Positions 33,130 through 44,107 of a stretch of DNA of 64,000 nt are shown here, one piece after another. The stretch covers positions 8,494,001-8,558,000 of the forward strand of contig OW203762.1 of the NCBI GenBank assembly GCA_934045905.1, in the 5' to 3' direction. The notes under the pieces were generated by a model. It did not search any database, was not told where the DNA came from, and saw only the letters and a program-made list of their open reading frames with translations. Numbering within the stretch: the stretch's first letter is position 1; every line of letters begins with the position of its first letter. This stretch comes from Leuctra nigra (Eukaryota; Arthropoda; Insecta; Plecoptera; Leuctridae). The translations under genes were made by a program, and so were the position numbers.

Positions 33130-35347
33130 AACATTGTAGATGTAGATGTAGATGTAGAACTAGATGTAGTGTAGATGTATAACTAGATGAAGATGTAGAT
33201 GTAGAACAAGATGTAGTGTAGATGTAGATGTAGTGTAGATGTAGTGTAGATGTAGTGTAGATGTAGATGTAGATGTTTAACTAGATGTAGATGTAGATGT
33301 ATAACCATGGTATAACTAGATGTGGATGTAGAACTAGATGTAGTGTAGATGTAGATGTAGTGTAGATGTAGTGTAGATGTAGTGTAGATGTAGATGTATA
33401 ACTAGATGTAGATGTAGATGTAGAACAAGATGTAGTGTAGATGTAGTGTAGATGTAGATGTAGATGTTTAACTAGATGTAGATGTAGATGTATAACTAGA
33501 TGTAGTGTAGATGTAGATGTAGTGTAGATGTAGTGTAGATGTAGTGTAGATGTAGATGTAGATGTCGATGTAGATGTAGTGTAGATGTAGTGTAGATGTA
33601 GTGTAGATGTAGTGTAGATGTAGATGTAGATGTAGATGTAGATGTAGTGTAGATGTAGATGTAGTGTAGATGTAGATGTAGATGTCGATGTAGATGTAGT
33701 GTAGATGTAGTGTAGATGTAGATGTCGATGTCGATGTAGATGTAGTGTAGATGTAGTGTAGATGTAGTGTAGATGTAGTGTAGATGTAGATGTAGATGTA
33801 GATGTAGTGTAGATGTAGATGTAGTGTAGATGTAGATGTAGATGTCGATGTAGATGTAGTGTAGATGTAGTGTAGATGTAGATGTAGTGTAGATGTAGAT
33901 GTAGATGTCGATGTAGATGTAGTGTAGATGTAGTGTAGATGTAGTGTAGATGTAGTGTAGATGTAGATGTAGATGTAGATGTAGTGTAGATGTAGATGTA
34001 GTGTAGATGTAGATGTAGATGTCGATGTAGATGTAGTGTAGATGTAGTGTAGATGTAGTGTAGATGTAGATGTAGATGTAGTGTAGATGTAGATGTAGTG
34101 TAGATGTAGTGTAGATGTAGTGTAGATGTAGTGTAGATGTAGTGTAGATGTAGATGTAGATATAGATGTAGTGTAGATGTAGTGTAGATGTAGTGTAGAT
34201 GTAGTGTAGATGTAGTGTAGATGTAGTGTAGATGTAGATGTAGATGTCGATGTAGATGTAGTGTAGATGTAGTGTAGTTGTAGATGTAGTGTAGATGTAG
34301 ATGTAGATGTAGATGTAGATGTAGTGTAGATGTAGTGTAGATGTAGATGTAGATGTCGATGTAGATGTAGTGTAGATGTAGTGTAGATGTAGTGTAGATG
34401 TAGATGTAGATGTAGATGTAGTGTAGATGTAGATGTAGTGTAGATGTAGATGTAGATGTCGATGTAGATGTAGTGTAGATGTAGTGTAGATGTAGATGTA
34501 GATGTCGATGTAGATGTAGTGTAGATGTAGTGTAGATGTAGTGTAGATGTAGTGTAGATGTAGATGTAGATGTAGATGTAGTGTAGATGTAGATGTAGTG
34601 TAGATGTAGATGTAGATGTCGATGTAGATGTAGTGTAGATGTTGTGTAGATGTAGTGTAGATGTAGATGTAGTGTAGATGTAGATGTAGATGTAGATGTA
34701 GATGTAGTGTAGATGTAGATGTCGATGTAGATGTAGTGTAGATGTAGTGTAGATGTAGATGTAGATGTCGATGTAGATGTAGTGTAGATGTAGTGTAGTT
34801 GTAGATGTAGTGTAGATGTAGATGTAGATGTAGATGTAGATGTAGTGTAGATGTAGTGTAGATGTAGATGTAGATGTCGATGTAGATGTAGTGTAGATGT
34901 AGTGTAGATGTAGTGTAGATGTAGATGTAGATGTAGATGTAGTGTAGATGTAGATGTAGTGTAGATGTAGATGTAGATGTCGATGTAGATGTAGTGTAGA
35001 TGTAGTGTAGATGTAGATGTAGATGTCGATGTAGATGTAGTGTAGATGTAGTGTAGATGTAGTGTAGATGTAGTGTAGATGTAGATGTAGATGTAGATGT
35101 AGTGTAGATGTAGATGTAGTGTAGATGTAGATGTAGATGTCGATGTAGATGTAGTGTAGATGTTGTGTAGATGTAGTGTAGATGTAGATGTAGTGTAGAT
35201 GTAGATGTAGATGTAGATGTAGATGTAGTGTAGATGTAGATGTCGATGTAGATGTAGTGTAGATGTAGTGTAGATGTAGATGAAGAACTAGATGTAGATG
35301 TAGATGTATAACTAGCTGTAGATGTACAACTAGATGTAGATGTACAA
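33130..35347. repeat. GATGTA satellite, about 2.2 kb
   Basis: The array is built from GATGTA hexamers and GTGTA pentamers, with scattered GATGTC and 'AACTAGATGTAG' variants mainly at both edges. Higher-order structure is visible: the rare variant GTTGTGTAG recurs at about 34641 and 35161, and GTAGTTGTAG at about 34276 and 34797, both about 520 bp apart. Minus-strand frames of about 650 codons (rich in LHLHYIYTT) are artefacts of the repeat. Confidence 0.95.
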
Positions 35348-36018
35348 CTAGGACAACGCTCAGTGTAATGCGTTGATGAGGTTTGACTGCATCCGATTTG
35401 ATATGCATTTGCCAGTATCAGCTGCTCTACAGTACGGCGGAACTGAAGGATCAAGAAGGCAGGGATGAAATTTAGTATACATTTTTCAAATATTTCAAGA
35501 TTATAGAATAAAACGTCCCTAGAATGTCAACAACTTTTGAAAATAACCACAGATTAGTGTGAAAATAAGCAAAAATACATAAAAAGTTGGTCCCAATGAT
35601 CATGCAAAGTTTCAAGTAGATCGGTCAAACGAAATTCAATTTCAAAATTTTAAATTTTAAATTTTAAATTTAAATTTAAATTTTTAAATTTCAAAAATCT
35701 CAGGAAATATGGTTTTTAATTTTAACCAATGGGAGGATTTGGCTGAAACTTTGTAAGATTGGGGACAATGTTGGTTGTAATGACTTGCCAAAATTTCAGA
35801 TTGACCAGACCAACTAATCGAAATATATTTATTTTTAAAATTTGGACCAATCAGCGGATTTCAGAAAAAATTAGGGTCTTGCAACGCCCAAAAATGGTCC
35901 TTAGATTGTGCAAAATTTCAGATCGATCGAAGAAAAACTGTAACCTGTATAGCCTCAATATCATTAAAAAAAAGTTCGTACTAAAAGAGCCAAAGGAGTC
36001 GCTCGTTCGCTCGTTCAA
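35348..36018 (-). mobile_element. Family A copy inserted in the GATGTA satellite
   Basis: The minus-strand 3' end is CTAG at 35348-35351 with GGACAACGCTCAGTGTAATG inward. The 5' end (AACGAGCGAACGAGCGAC on minus) abuts 36018. Satellite-type sequence lies on both sides: GATGTACAACTAGATG units on the left, CTAGATGCAG and TTTAGATGTAGAT on the right. The predicted empty site is a CTAG-TT-GTACATC unit, so insertion was at TT with little or no TSD, as for Helentrons. It contains an A/T-rich internal repeat near 35650. Confidence 0.65.
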
Positions 36019-36060
36019 CTAGATGCAGATTTAGATGTAGATATAGATGTATAACTAAAT
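36019..36060. repeat. Right remnant of the GATGTA satellite
   Basis: CTAGATGCAGATTTAGATGT, AGATATAGATGTATAACTAA: degenerate GATGTA units continuing the array beyond the inserted family A element. Confidence 0.8.
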
Positions 36061-36096
36061 GTCGTTATTTAATACCAACTGCAAATTGAAAATATT

Positions 36097-36165
36097 TGCC
36101 AACTGGGATTCGAACCCACGTCCCTGAATTGCCGGTCCAGTGCCCTAGCCACTAAGCTAAAGACA
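36097..36165 (-). repeat. tRNA-like sequence (pseudogene or SINE head)
   Basis: On the minus strand: TAGCTTAGTGGCTAGGGCAC (A-box-like), an anticodon-like stem CTGGA/TTCAG with loop CCGGCAA, and B box GTGGGTTCGAATCCC. The base before the anticodon-like triplet is C, not U, and the acceptor arms pair poorly. A functional tRNA is therefore unlikely. Confidence 0.55.
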
Positions 36166-36263
36166 ATCTGCAGTGGTTTTGTTCCGCATGAACTATACTT
36201 CTACAGCCCGGGACGCGTATGATGAAGAGGTATAAGGTATTTTCAAAATAAAACCGAAACATT

Positions 36264-36560
36264 TTTTTTTTTTTTTTTTAACTCCTTTATTAATAACAAG
36301 AAAATAATACAAGTACATAATTCCACAAAGCTACATGTAGCTCATCTGTGGAGATGATTCACACAAATAAAAACAGTAACAATAGAACGCATTTACGGAG
36401 TTTCAAACAAATGTACAAAGAAAAAGGAAAATACACACATTATAGTAATAAAAAAAAGGCAATTCATATTAAAAAAAAAAAATTATCGGAGTAAATCAGT
36501 CATTTTTTTTCACGCAGTAATATACCTTACAAAATGAAATCAAATACATCTATCTCCCAT
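36264..36560 (-). repeat. Possible LINE 3' end (poly-T on plus strand)
   Basis: An 18-T run is followed on plus by AACTCCTTTATTAATAACAA and CTACATGTAGCTCATCTGTG. Read on minus this is a 3' UTR ending in poly(A). No coding part remains, so this is tentative. Confidence 0.35.
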
Positions 36561-36639
36561 CTCTTGGGGCGTTATTATTTTCAAAGTAGTCAGATTAGGA
36601 CATCTCGTCGACAGTGTGAAAAACGCTATTATAAGCATT

Positions 36640-36760
36640 ACTATAAGAAAACGCTCTGTGTAACGCGTTGGTAAGCGAGCCTTCGTATTGCATGCTAAAT
36701 GATATGCGTTCGCAAGTATCTGCTCTACAGGCCTTGGAAAGAGCCGAAACGAAATGCGTC
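36640..36760 (-). repeat. Family A 3' end fragment
   Basis: AAGAAAACGCTCTGTGTAAC, GCGTTGGTAAGCGAGCCTTC, TATTGCATGC: the 3' terminus read on minus, with CTAG lost. Confidence 0.55.
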
Positions 36761-36769
36761 AGAGAAGCA

Positions 36770-37830
36770 GTGACAAAATCTCTGACATTTCCTTCAAGAA
36801 ATTTGAGAAATACTTCCAAACACGCGTAAATTTCTAAATTTCAGGACTTGTCTCGAGATCTGTCCTCCCGTCCTTACAGTGTTCTGCGCACCTGACCTTG
36901 CGCCACTGCTGGTCCAGACAGTCGCCAAATCTCTGACAAGATAAATGGGTCTCAGCAACAATGTAAGTGTACAGGTTTTCAAAGAGAAAAACAAGTCGTA
37001 GCGAAAAGAACAAGAGATATCAATTCTCGGTTGGCTTTAACCAAAAGAATACTTCATGGCATTATTTTATTCAAATAGAGATAGCATTATATAAATAACT
37101 ATGCTCAGATATTCTTGTCCTATAGCTGAAATGCGTGTGCAAAAAGCAGTAATTTTGACGACCAAGGATTGCTACATGACGTAAACGTGATTGAGAAGTA
37201 AATTCACAAAACATTATACAAATATACAAAACCTGAACCGCTAATATGCTATCCCGGATTTTCAGTCGTCATTTATATTGAAAATGTTGGTGCCCAAAAT
37301 AAAATAATTCATTAAAATAAAAAATATTTTCATTTTATAATATATTTTTAATCATTTTGGGAGTGGTGGAAATTCAAAAAATAAGAAAATATGCACTCTG
37401 AAAATGTGTTACTGCTTGTATAAAGTTAAAAAGAAAATCCAATTAAAAATATGATTTTTTAACAAGTGAATTTGATGATTTTTTATTTTTTAATTTATAT
37501 ACTAAATTATATACTATACTAAATTAAATTTTTAATTATATACTATTATATAGTATATAATTACTGTTAACTATAACAGAATATTTCCCTTGCATTGTTA
37601 TTTATCCATTTCATAATGTAATGATAGTCACTCGGTCTGAACCCGGACACAAACTGCCAACTTCGCGTAAAAAACAACAAAATTATTATGTCTACCGAAT
37701 TTGAGTGTATTTCAAGTTAGTTGTTTTGCACATAACATCAGATTCAACCTGCAATAAACGAGTAACGCTTTGAATGTCACCATCGTGCAATGAAACGCAT
37801 CTTGCCAACTGAAGATATCCTGGCCAAGAG
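36770..37830. other. No recognisable gene
   Basis: AT-rich. An AT palindromic tract (TATACTATACTAAATTAAAT type) lies near 37490-37560. Short ORFs are unsupported. Confidence 0.35.
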
Positions 37831-37839
37831 AGCACAACA

Positions 37840-39238
37840 AATCACCCCGGAACACGTGAATCAGACACATCTGGTGGTTTATACATGCACCAGTGGCGGT
37901 GGCGGGGACAGAAAATCACCCCGCAACACGTGAATCAGACACATCTGGTGGTTTATACATGCACCAGTGGCGGTGGCGGGGACAGAAAATCACCCCGCAA
38001 CACGTGAATCAGACACATCTGGTGGTTTATACATGCACCAGTGGCGGTGGCGGGGACAGAAAATCACTCCGGAACACGTGAATCCAACACATCTGGTGGT
38101 TTATACATGCACCAGTGGCGGTGGCGGGGGCAGAAAATCACCCCGGAACACGTGAATCCGACACATCTGGTGGTTTATACATGCACCAGTGGCGGTGGCG
38201 GGGACAGAAAATCACCCCGGAACACGTGAATCCGACACATCTGGTGGTTTATACATGCACCAGTGGCGGTGGCGGGGACAGAAAATCACCCCGGAACACG
38301 TGAATCCGACACATCTGGTGGTTTATACATGCACCAGTGGCGGTGGCGGGGACAGAAAATCACCCCGGAACACGTGAATCCGACACATCTGGTGGTTTAT
38401 ACATGCACCAGTGGCGGTGGCGGGGACAGAAAATCACCCCGGAACACGTGAATCCGACACATCTGGTGGTTTATACATGCACCAGTGGCGGTGGCGGGGA
38501 CAGAAAATCACCCCGGAACACGTGAATCCGACACATCTGGTGGTTTATACATGCACCAGTGGCGGTGGCGGGGACAGAAAATCACCCCGGAACACGTGAA
38601 TCAGACACATCTGGTGGTTTATTCATGCACCAGTGGCGGTGGCGGGGACAGACAATCACCCCGGAACACGTGAATCAGACACATCTGGTGGTTTATACAT
38701 GCACCAGTGGCGGTGGCGGGGACAGAAAATCACCCCGGAACACGTGAATCAGACACATCTGGTGGTTTATTCATGCACCAGTGGCGGTGGCGGGGACAGA
38801 AAATCACTCCGGAACACGTGAATCAGACACATCTGGTGGTTTATACATGCACCAGTGGCGGTGGCGGGGACAGAAAATCACTCCGGAACACGTGAATCCG
38901 ACACATCTGGTGGTTTATACATGCACCAGTGGCGGTGGCGGGGACATCAAATCACCCCGGAACACGTGAATCAGACACATCTGGTGGTTTATACATGCAC
39001 CAGTGGCGGTGGCGGGGACATCAACTCACCCCGGAACACGTGAATCAGACACATCTGGTGGTTTATACATGCACCAGTGGCGGTGGCGGGGACAGAAAAT
39101 CACTCCGGAACACGTGAATCCGACACATCTGGTGGTTTATACATGCACCAGTGGCGGTGGCGGGGACAGAAAATCACCCCGGAACACGTGAATCCGACAC
39201 ATCTGGTGGTTGTGTCGCCAGTGGCGGTGGCGGGGACA
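37840..39238. repeat. 74-bp satellite, about 19 copies, one E-box per unit
   Basis: The unit reads CACCCCGGAACACGTGAATC, C/AGACACATCTGGTGG, TTTATACATGCACCAGTGG, CGGTGGCGGGGACAGAAAAT. CACGTG recurs every 74 bp from about 37855 to about 39188. Units are nearly identical, with a few shared variants (CCG/CAG, AGAAAATC/ATCAAATC) that group neighbouring units. Each unit has a small hairpin (CTGGTG...CACCAG). Period 74 gives overlapping 62-codon frames, none of them a gene. Confidence 0.97.
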
Positions 39239-39239
39239 G

Positions 39240-39865
39240 ACAATTTAGGGAGCTTTGTAGGAGGGCTCCCACTTTTTTCGGTACAAAAATGTTAAATGTT
39301 AACAAAAATATTGTGGTGAAAAAGAGACAGTGAATTGTAGAATGTAATGGAACGTACTTATGCAATTATGAAAATTACCTCCCGCCTCTTTGATTGCAGT
39401 TGTTTGCCCAATGTTGTGTTTTATATTTCTAGTCGAATTGCGGGTGGGCAAAACTAACGGGTGCATTTTCGATGCAACCGAAATCGAAAAGCAGATCAAA
39501 CAGTTATTTCAAGCAGCAACATTTGTCCTTTAAATTACTTACGTTTTTAGATATTTGAGTTAATATGAATTAATATTTCATCTAAAGGTATGCGTCATAA
39601 TTTGAGTTAAGCAGTTGAGATTTGAATTTGGCGCGTCCAACATGTAGCCCGGTCTACAATGACGTAGATGGACGTACTGAACAGGCTAGTGGGACGCTTC
39701 CCAGTGTCTTGGAAATAAGAATTAATTTCGAAAATATGTATTCGCATGTTCAGAAGAACTAATAAAATTATTGTCTCAAAGCCAATAAGATATTTTATAT
39801 TGAAGTTGAATTTAATATTTATTTATTTAATTTAAATTATCTTCTTAAATGTTGACACAAGTACC
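39240..39865. other. No recognisable gene
   Basis: AT-rich sequence. Nothing recognised. Confidence 0.35.
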
Positions 39866-39869
39866 ACTT

Positions 39870-40013
39870 ATCCCCCCCCCCCCCCCCCTGCAGGATTGTG
39901 TCACATTAAGAAAGCCGCCACTGCAAATGAAACACGATTAACCCGTCTCAACCTCCCCCCCCCCCCCCCGCAGGATTGTGTCACATTTAAAACATGATTA
40001 ACCCGTCTCCTGT
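39870..40013. repeat. Tandem duplication with poly-C tracts
   Basis: Two units each begin with a C run of about 15, then GCAGGATTGTGTCACATT, and end with GATTAACCCGTCTC (39872-39951 and 39955-40008). The second unit lacks about 25 bp of the first. Confidence 0.8.
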
Positions 40014-40685
40014 GTAAGACAAACAAAATATAAACTCATCTGAGACTCGAACTCGGGTCGTTGCCTGTCCGTGCGTCATTAAAGTGTAGCTTTCAAAGAC
40101 TCTCTGAGCTTTTAAGTTCTAACACTGAATTTAATAGCCGGCTGCAAATTATGTGGCTGTTTGCAACTGTCTCCATTCGTCCAGGGCTGTAAATCATCTG
40201 GGGTGTAACCGTATCAAAGAGTAATGACTGTCAACTCTCATTTCCACAAATAAGACATTTTTGTTCTTGTTGGTTCCGGTTGTATTGGCCCACGCAGGGG
40301 AAAATAAATGTTTAATTTATGCAGGTTTTACACACTTTGTGAAAGGTTAATTATAATCTGTTATTGCGTATCAGTAGGAAAACGAGTTGACAAGGGAGCT
40401 TTCGTCTTTGCGAAGTTGTTGCTACTCTACAGAGCTTGGAAAACCTTATAAAGATCTATGAAATCAATGAGCCAATTGCCAGTGTTCATTGGAATTTGAC
40501 AAAGATTTCAAAAAACAATCATATATTGTCAATAAAATGTCAATTACAATTTATTTTTTCACTGATTTGCCTGAAAATTGTCGCAAAATTTGAAGTTGAT
40601 TGGTAAAACGATTACAAAGACCAAATTTTTAGGATAATCATGATAGGGTGAGATGAGAAGCATGAGTTGTCATTTTATATGATCG
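40014..40685. other. No confident gene; weak tRNA-like B-box on minus
   Basis: At about 40038-40075 the plus strand reads GAGACTCGAACTCGGG, a reverse-complement B-box-like motif. The rest of a tRNA fold is not evident. Nothing else recognised. Confidence 0.25.
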
Positions 40686-40687
40686 CA

Positions 40688-40806
40688 CCCCTGGGGCCCT
40701 ATTCAGTAACTTGAACATTCCTGATTCGGCCAGAATCCGATGCGTTGCTTGTCAATCTGAATCGGGCCGAATCTGGAATTTTAAAGTTATGGAATAGCTG
40801 GCCTGG
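40688..40806. repeat. Short MITE (about 118 bp), GGGGCCCTATTC terminus
   Basis: The left end CTGGGGCCCTATTCAGTAAC, TTGAA is mirrored at the right end (TAAAGTTATGGAATAGCTGG, CC). The interior is itself symmetric (GATTCGGCCAGAATC...GAATCGGGCCGAATC). Half-copies with the same end occur near 4560-4636 and 62402-62443. Confidence 0.55.
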
Positions 40807-40836
40807 AATAAAGTGGATGAAGCAGAAAGTGTGTGT

Positions 40837-40855
40837 GGGGGGGGGGGGGGGGGGA
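40837..40855. repeat. Poly-G tract
   Basis: GTGTGTG followed by about 18 G. Homopolymer. Confidence 0.9.
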
Positions 40856-41394
40856 GAAGGTGTGGAAAATGAGGAAGATCGAATGCGATTGAGAAATGTT
40901 ATTAGACGCCAGTATAGTTAGTTAACATTGTCGTTACCCAATAAAGGGAAGTATATTATTATTAATTTAGTAAAAGTGCATCATCACATCACGAAATGAC
41001 ACTTCCCATCATATTAAAAACCCATGTCGCTGTCCATGTGAGTTCTTCGCTCGCATGTGATTGAGTCTTTCCCCGGTCATCCATGCCTGGATAAAGTGCT
41101 GCACTTGATTAAAACTTGCTATCAACTGCTATTAACTGTGTGTGTAACATATAATAACACAATATCATGTCTTATCGGACATCGAAATGGTGTCGTGTAA
41201 AATGCATGCAATGTCGCTTCCAACATTTACAGGCGACCGCCTGATTGCCAGCGATATGGGGAGTTTGCATTGCTGAGAAATGCAACCAATGATTAGGATT
41301 TGTTGCGTTTTTTATTAGTTTTTAACGTCACACTATTCTGCTACTTAGCTAATGGGGACAGATGAACGATTACGGCGATGATGATCATTGATCA

Positions 41395-42180
41395 TGAATA
41401 GGTGTGGATTCCAGATTGTTTTCGTATTTCCCTTGGTCGAGAAGCAAATTTTGGGGTGGTTTCCTGATACCAAGGGCATATTAAGGGGGGGCGCCCCCCC
41501 CCCCCCCCCCCCCCCCCCGAAAGCAGGGTTTCATCTATAAAAACCACAATTAAATAATATGTGAAAAAAACACTTAAAAAAAGACAGATTATGTCAAAAA
41601 CTTTCCAAAATGGTTAAAATTGCGTTAAAATTCCAAAAAAATTCCGGGGCTATGCTCCCCGGATTTGCATCCTAATAATTTCAATAAATTTACCTATTCT
41701 CAAACCTCTTAGACTAATTTATAATACCCCAAAATAGCTATACACCGCGATTCAAAATTGCTCCTAAACAAATGACCTTGGTCCAAAATTTGCTCAAGGG
41801 CTGTGCCCCCGAACCCCGTTTTCCACAGTATTTTTTTTTCAAAATATAAGTAATGTCCCCCCCTCCTCCCCCGAAATTTCATCCTGGTTTACGTCCTTTC
41901 CTGATACCACCCCTCAATTATACCCACCTTTTCATTCGCTCTTTCATTTTTCTTCTAGGCCCCTTTCCCACCGTCCAACCATTGGGAATTGTTTGCTCTT
42001 TTTGGTATATTTTAAAGTCGCAATGTTCAGCAACTACTGGCGATAGAAGAACGATAATGATAATGATGATTATGAAAAAGTATGGAGTCCATAGGTATTG
42101 ATAGCTATGATGATTCATCATCATTCATGTAATTCATCTGTCACCATTAGATTAGTTGCAGAAAGTGCGGCGTTAAAAAC
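41395..42180 (+). repeat. Degenerate SINE interrupted by a hAT-like MITE
   Basis: SINE body pieces (TTTTCGTATTTCCCTTGGTC, GAGAAGCAAATTTTGGGG) precede 41471. After the MITE come CCCCTTTCCCACCGTCCAAC and the tail TCATCTGTCACCATTAGATT, GTGCGGCGTTAAAAAC. Confidence 0.55.
41471..41899. mobile_element. hAT-like MITE with C/G homopolymers, perfect 8-bp TSD
   Basis: 429 bp. Termini are CAAGGGCATA on the left and TACGTCCTTT on the right (imperfect inverted repeats). The flanks CCTGATAC (41463-41470 and 41900-41907) are identical. Just inside the left end sits a G run and a long C run, and near the right end C-rich sequence followed by CGAAATTTCATCCTGG. The interior is homologous to the element at 26573-26879. 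Non-autonomous. Confidence 0.8.
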
Positions 42181-42187
42181 TACTAAA

Positions 42188-42356
42188 AAAGCTAACAATT
42201 CCCAATGGACGGTGAGGAATGGCGGTCTTTTAGAAAACCCTAGACTGAGGGAAACCACGTAGAAATCTTCAGTCAGGAAAGACTACCGTGGGAATCGAAC
42301 CCGGAATCTCTGGAGTGAAGTCCAGCGGTGTTACTCCTGATCCAACTTGTTCCATG
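42188..42356 (-). repeat. Degenerate SINE, inverted
   Basis: Minus-strand B box GGGTTCGATTCCCACGGTAG at about 42284-42303, with CCTGACTGAAGATTT and TTTCCCTCAGTC. Its 5'-ACAATTCCCAATGG segment is the inverse of 41978-41992 in the neighbouring SINE, so the two form an imperfect inverted pair. Confidence 0.6.
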
Positions 42357-42359
42357 TGA

Positions 42360-43135
42360 TGACAAATACATGAGATTATGTGCATACATCTTGTTACTTG
42401 ATTGATGTGTTTATAATGTAGGGTTAGCGATTCCAGTGAATACAAAACTATTCCTGGCAACATTTCAACAGCAATAAACATGTGTCAAAGTCAATTACAC
42501 TACACCATATGGATGTAATCACTGTAGGTACTGATAATGATCCAGTACTTAGTGGCCGAAGATGATTTCATCGGTTTGTTTCTATCATCTAAATACCAGC
42601 TTTTAAATGGCATAATTCCTCCACAATTAAACCGCAACATATTTAAAAAATTAATAAATATTTTTACGAGGATAATTTAAAAAAAAAATGAAAATAATTC
42701 CACAAACTTACATCCATTACTATTCCAAAATACAGAGGATAAAGGAGGTAGGATTCCTACCCCAAAAATACAAGAACCTAATGAATTATTGAAACAGTGC
42801 CACACAATTAATTTGCGGCAGTCAATTACTTGCATCATTACTCCAAATATCCCAATCGATCAATTTATTCACTGCAGTTTTCAATATGACATCTTTTTGA
42901 AGAACATAAATCAAATTACGGACCCATTTTATGATAAAGAAATAACGTCTTTCAGATGCGACGAAAATTACGTGAATCGACCATCATATATATTTAAAAT
43001 GCAGACATTGACTTGTTTGCGCCTTTACTCGAAACAATCAATAAATTACTTGTTGCAGTTTACTTCTGTTTAATTGTTATAAACGTATTTTTTGTGCTGT
43101 AATTTTTTAAGATCGATTTCACTTTCCTAATGTGC
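42360..43135. other. No recognisable gene
   Basis: AT-rich. A 94-codon plus-strand frame at 42789-43073 has no recognisable features. Confidence 0.3.
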
Positions 43136-43139
43136 CAAA

Positions 43140-43360
43140 CTAGGTGCACTCAACAAAACATAACACGGTATTTGAATGAAACGGATTGGCAGCAGGTTCC
43201 TTGACAATCAATCCTTGTTATTATCAATGAAGCTCACCTATACTAGAGTTAGATGATGAGTTAGTATAGACTTAATGCGAAGATGCCATCAAATCGTTTT
43301 CAGCCAATCCGTTTATTTCGAATACCGTTGTATCTTCTGTTGAGCGTACACTCGACTAAT
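43140..43360 (+). repeat. MITE family D copy, best termini
   Basis: The left end GGTGCACTCAACAAAACATA, then ACGGTATTTGAATGAAACGG and ATTGGCAGC, the core GACAATCAATCCTTGTTATT, and the right end AGCCAATCCGTTTATTTCGA, ATACCG, TGTTGAGCGTACACTC. The outer AGTGTAC/GTGCACT-type ends plus the inner ACGGTATTT inverted repeats define the family. Confidence 0.7.
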
Positions 43361-43373
43361 AATAAAGGGTATA

Positions 43374-43568
43374 TGAAAGAAAAGGATTGGCTGGTAAGGT
43401 TTGATGACACCCACCCCTGAAGTCTAACGCATCATCTAGCTCAAGTATGTATGATCTCTGATTTCATTGATAAAAACAAGGAATTATTGTCATTAAACCT
43501 TACCAGCAGCCAATCCGTTTTGTTCAAATAGGTACCGTTTTTAGTTGGTTAAGTGTACTTCTAGCATG
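43374..43568 (-). repeat. MITE family D copy, inverted
   Basis: Inverse orientation: AAAGGATTGGCTGGTAAGGT on the left, and GGAATTATTGTCATTAAACC, AGCAGCCAATCCGTTTTGTT, TACCGTTTTT, TTAAGTGTAC on the right. It sits about 15 bp from the plus-strand copy, making an inverted pair. Confidence 0.65.
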
Positions 43569-43620
43569 TATTTAAGCTAAGATTTCGTCTCATTTGCCCC
43601 TGACATTTGCTTGCGTCACT

Positions 43621-44107
43621 GCGCCCCCGCTGTCATAAGTCTCGGACGCGGAAGAGAACGCAGACGCAAGCCTAAGCGCAAGACGACATGCAGAAGTGCA
43701 GGCGTCATAATCGCAAGCAGAGGGTGATCAGCTATGTGGCTGCGCCCCCGCTGCACATAAGTCTCGGACGCGGAAGAGAACGCAGACGCAAGCCTAAGCG
43801 CAAGATGACATGCAGAAGTGCAGGCGTCATAATCGCAAGCAGAGGGTGATCAGCTATGTGGCTGCGCCCCCGCTGCACATAAGTCTCGGACGCGGAAGAG
43901 AACGCAGACGCAAGCCTAAGCGCAAGATGACATGCAGAAGTGCAGGCGTCATAATCGCAAGCAGAGGGTGATCAGCTATGTGGCTGCGCCCCCGCTGCAC
44001 ATAAGTCTCGGACGCGGAAGAGAGCGCAGACGCAAGCCTAAGCGCAAGACGACATGCAGAAGTGCAGGCGTCATAATCGCAAGCAGAGGGTGATCAACTA
44101 TGTGGCT
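43621..44107. repeat. About 122-bp satellite, 4 copies
   Basis: GCGCCCCCGCTG recurs at 43621, 43742, 43864 and 43986 (period 121-122 bp). Units are near-identical and GC-rich: TCTCGGACGCGGAAGAGA, CGCAGACGCAAGCCTAAGCG, CAGAAGTGCAGGCGTCATAA, GGGTGATCAGCTATGTGG. The last unit runs into a plus-strand frame of 71 codons (44054-44269) that is not recognised. Confidence 0.95.

Noticed and set aside
33468..35454. Two minus-strand open frames of about 650 codons (LHLHYIYTTSTST pattern).
   Set aside because: They are translations of the GATGTA/GTGTA satellite; TAC/ATC/CAC codons without stops explain the length. No protein-like composition.
36097..36165. Functional tRNA with a GGC-like anticodon.
   Set aside because: Position 33 is C, the acceptor arms do not pair and one T-stem pair is broken.
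37840..39238. Possible CRISPR array (regular 74-bp repeats).
   Set aside because: Units are almost identical along their entire length, with no unique spacers, and the DNA is eukaryotic. It is a satellite.
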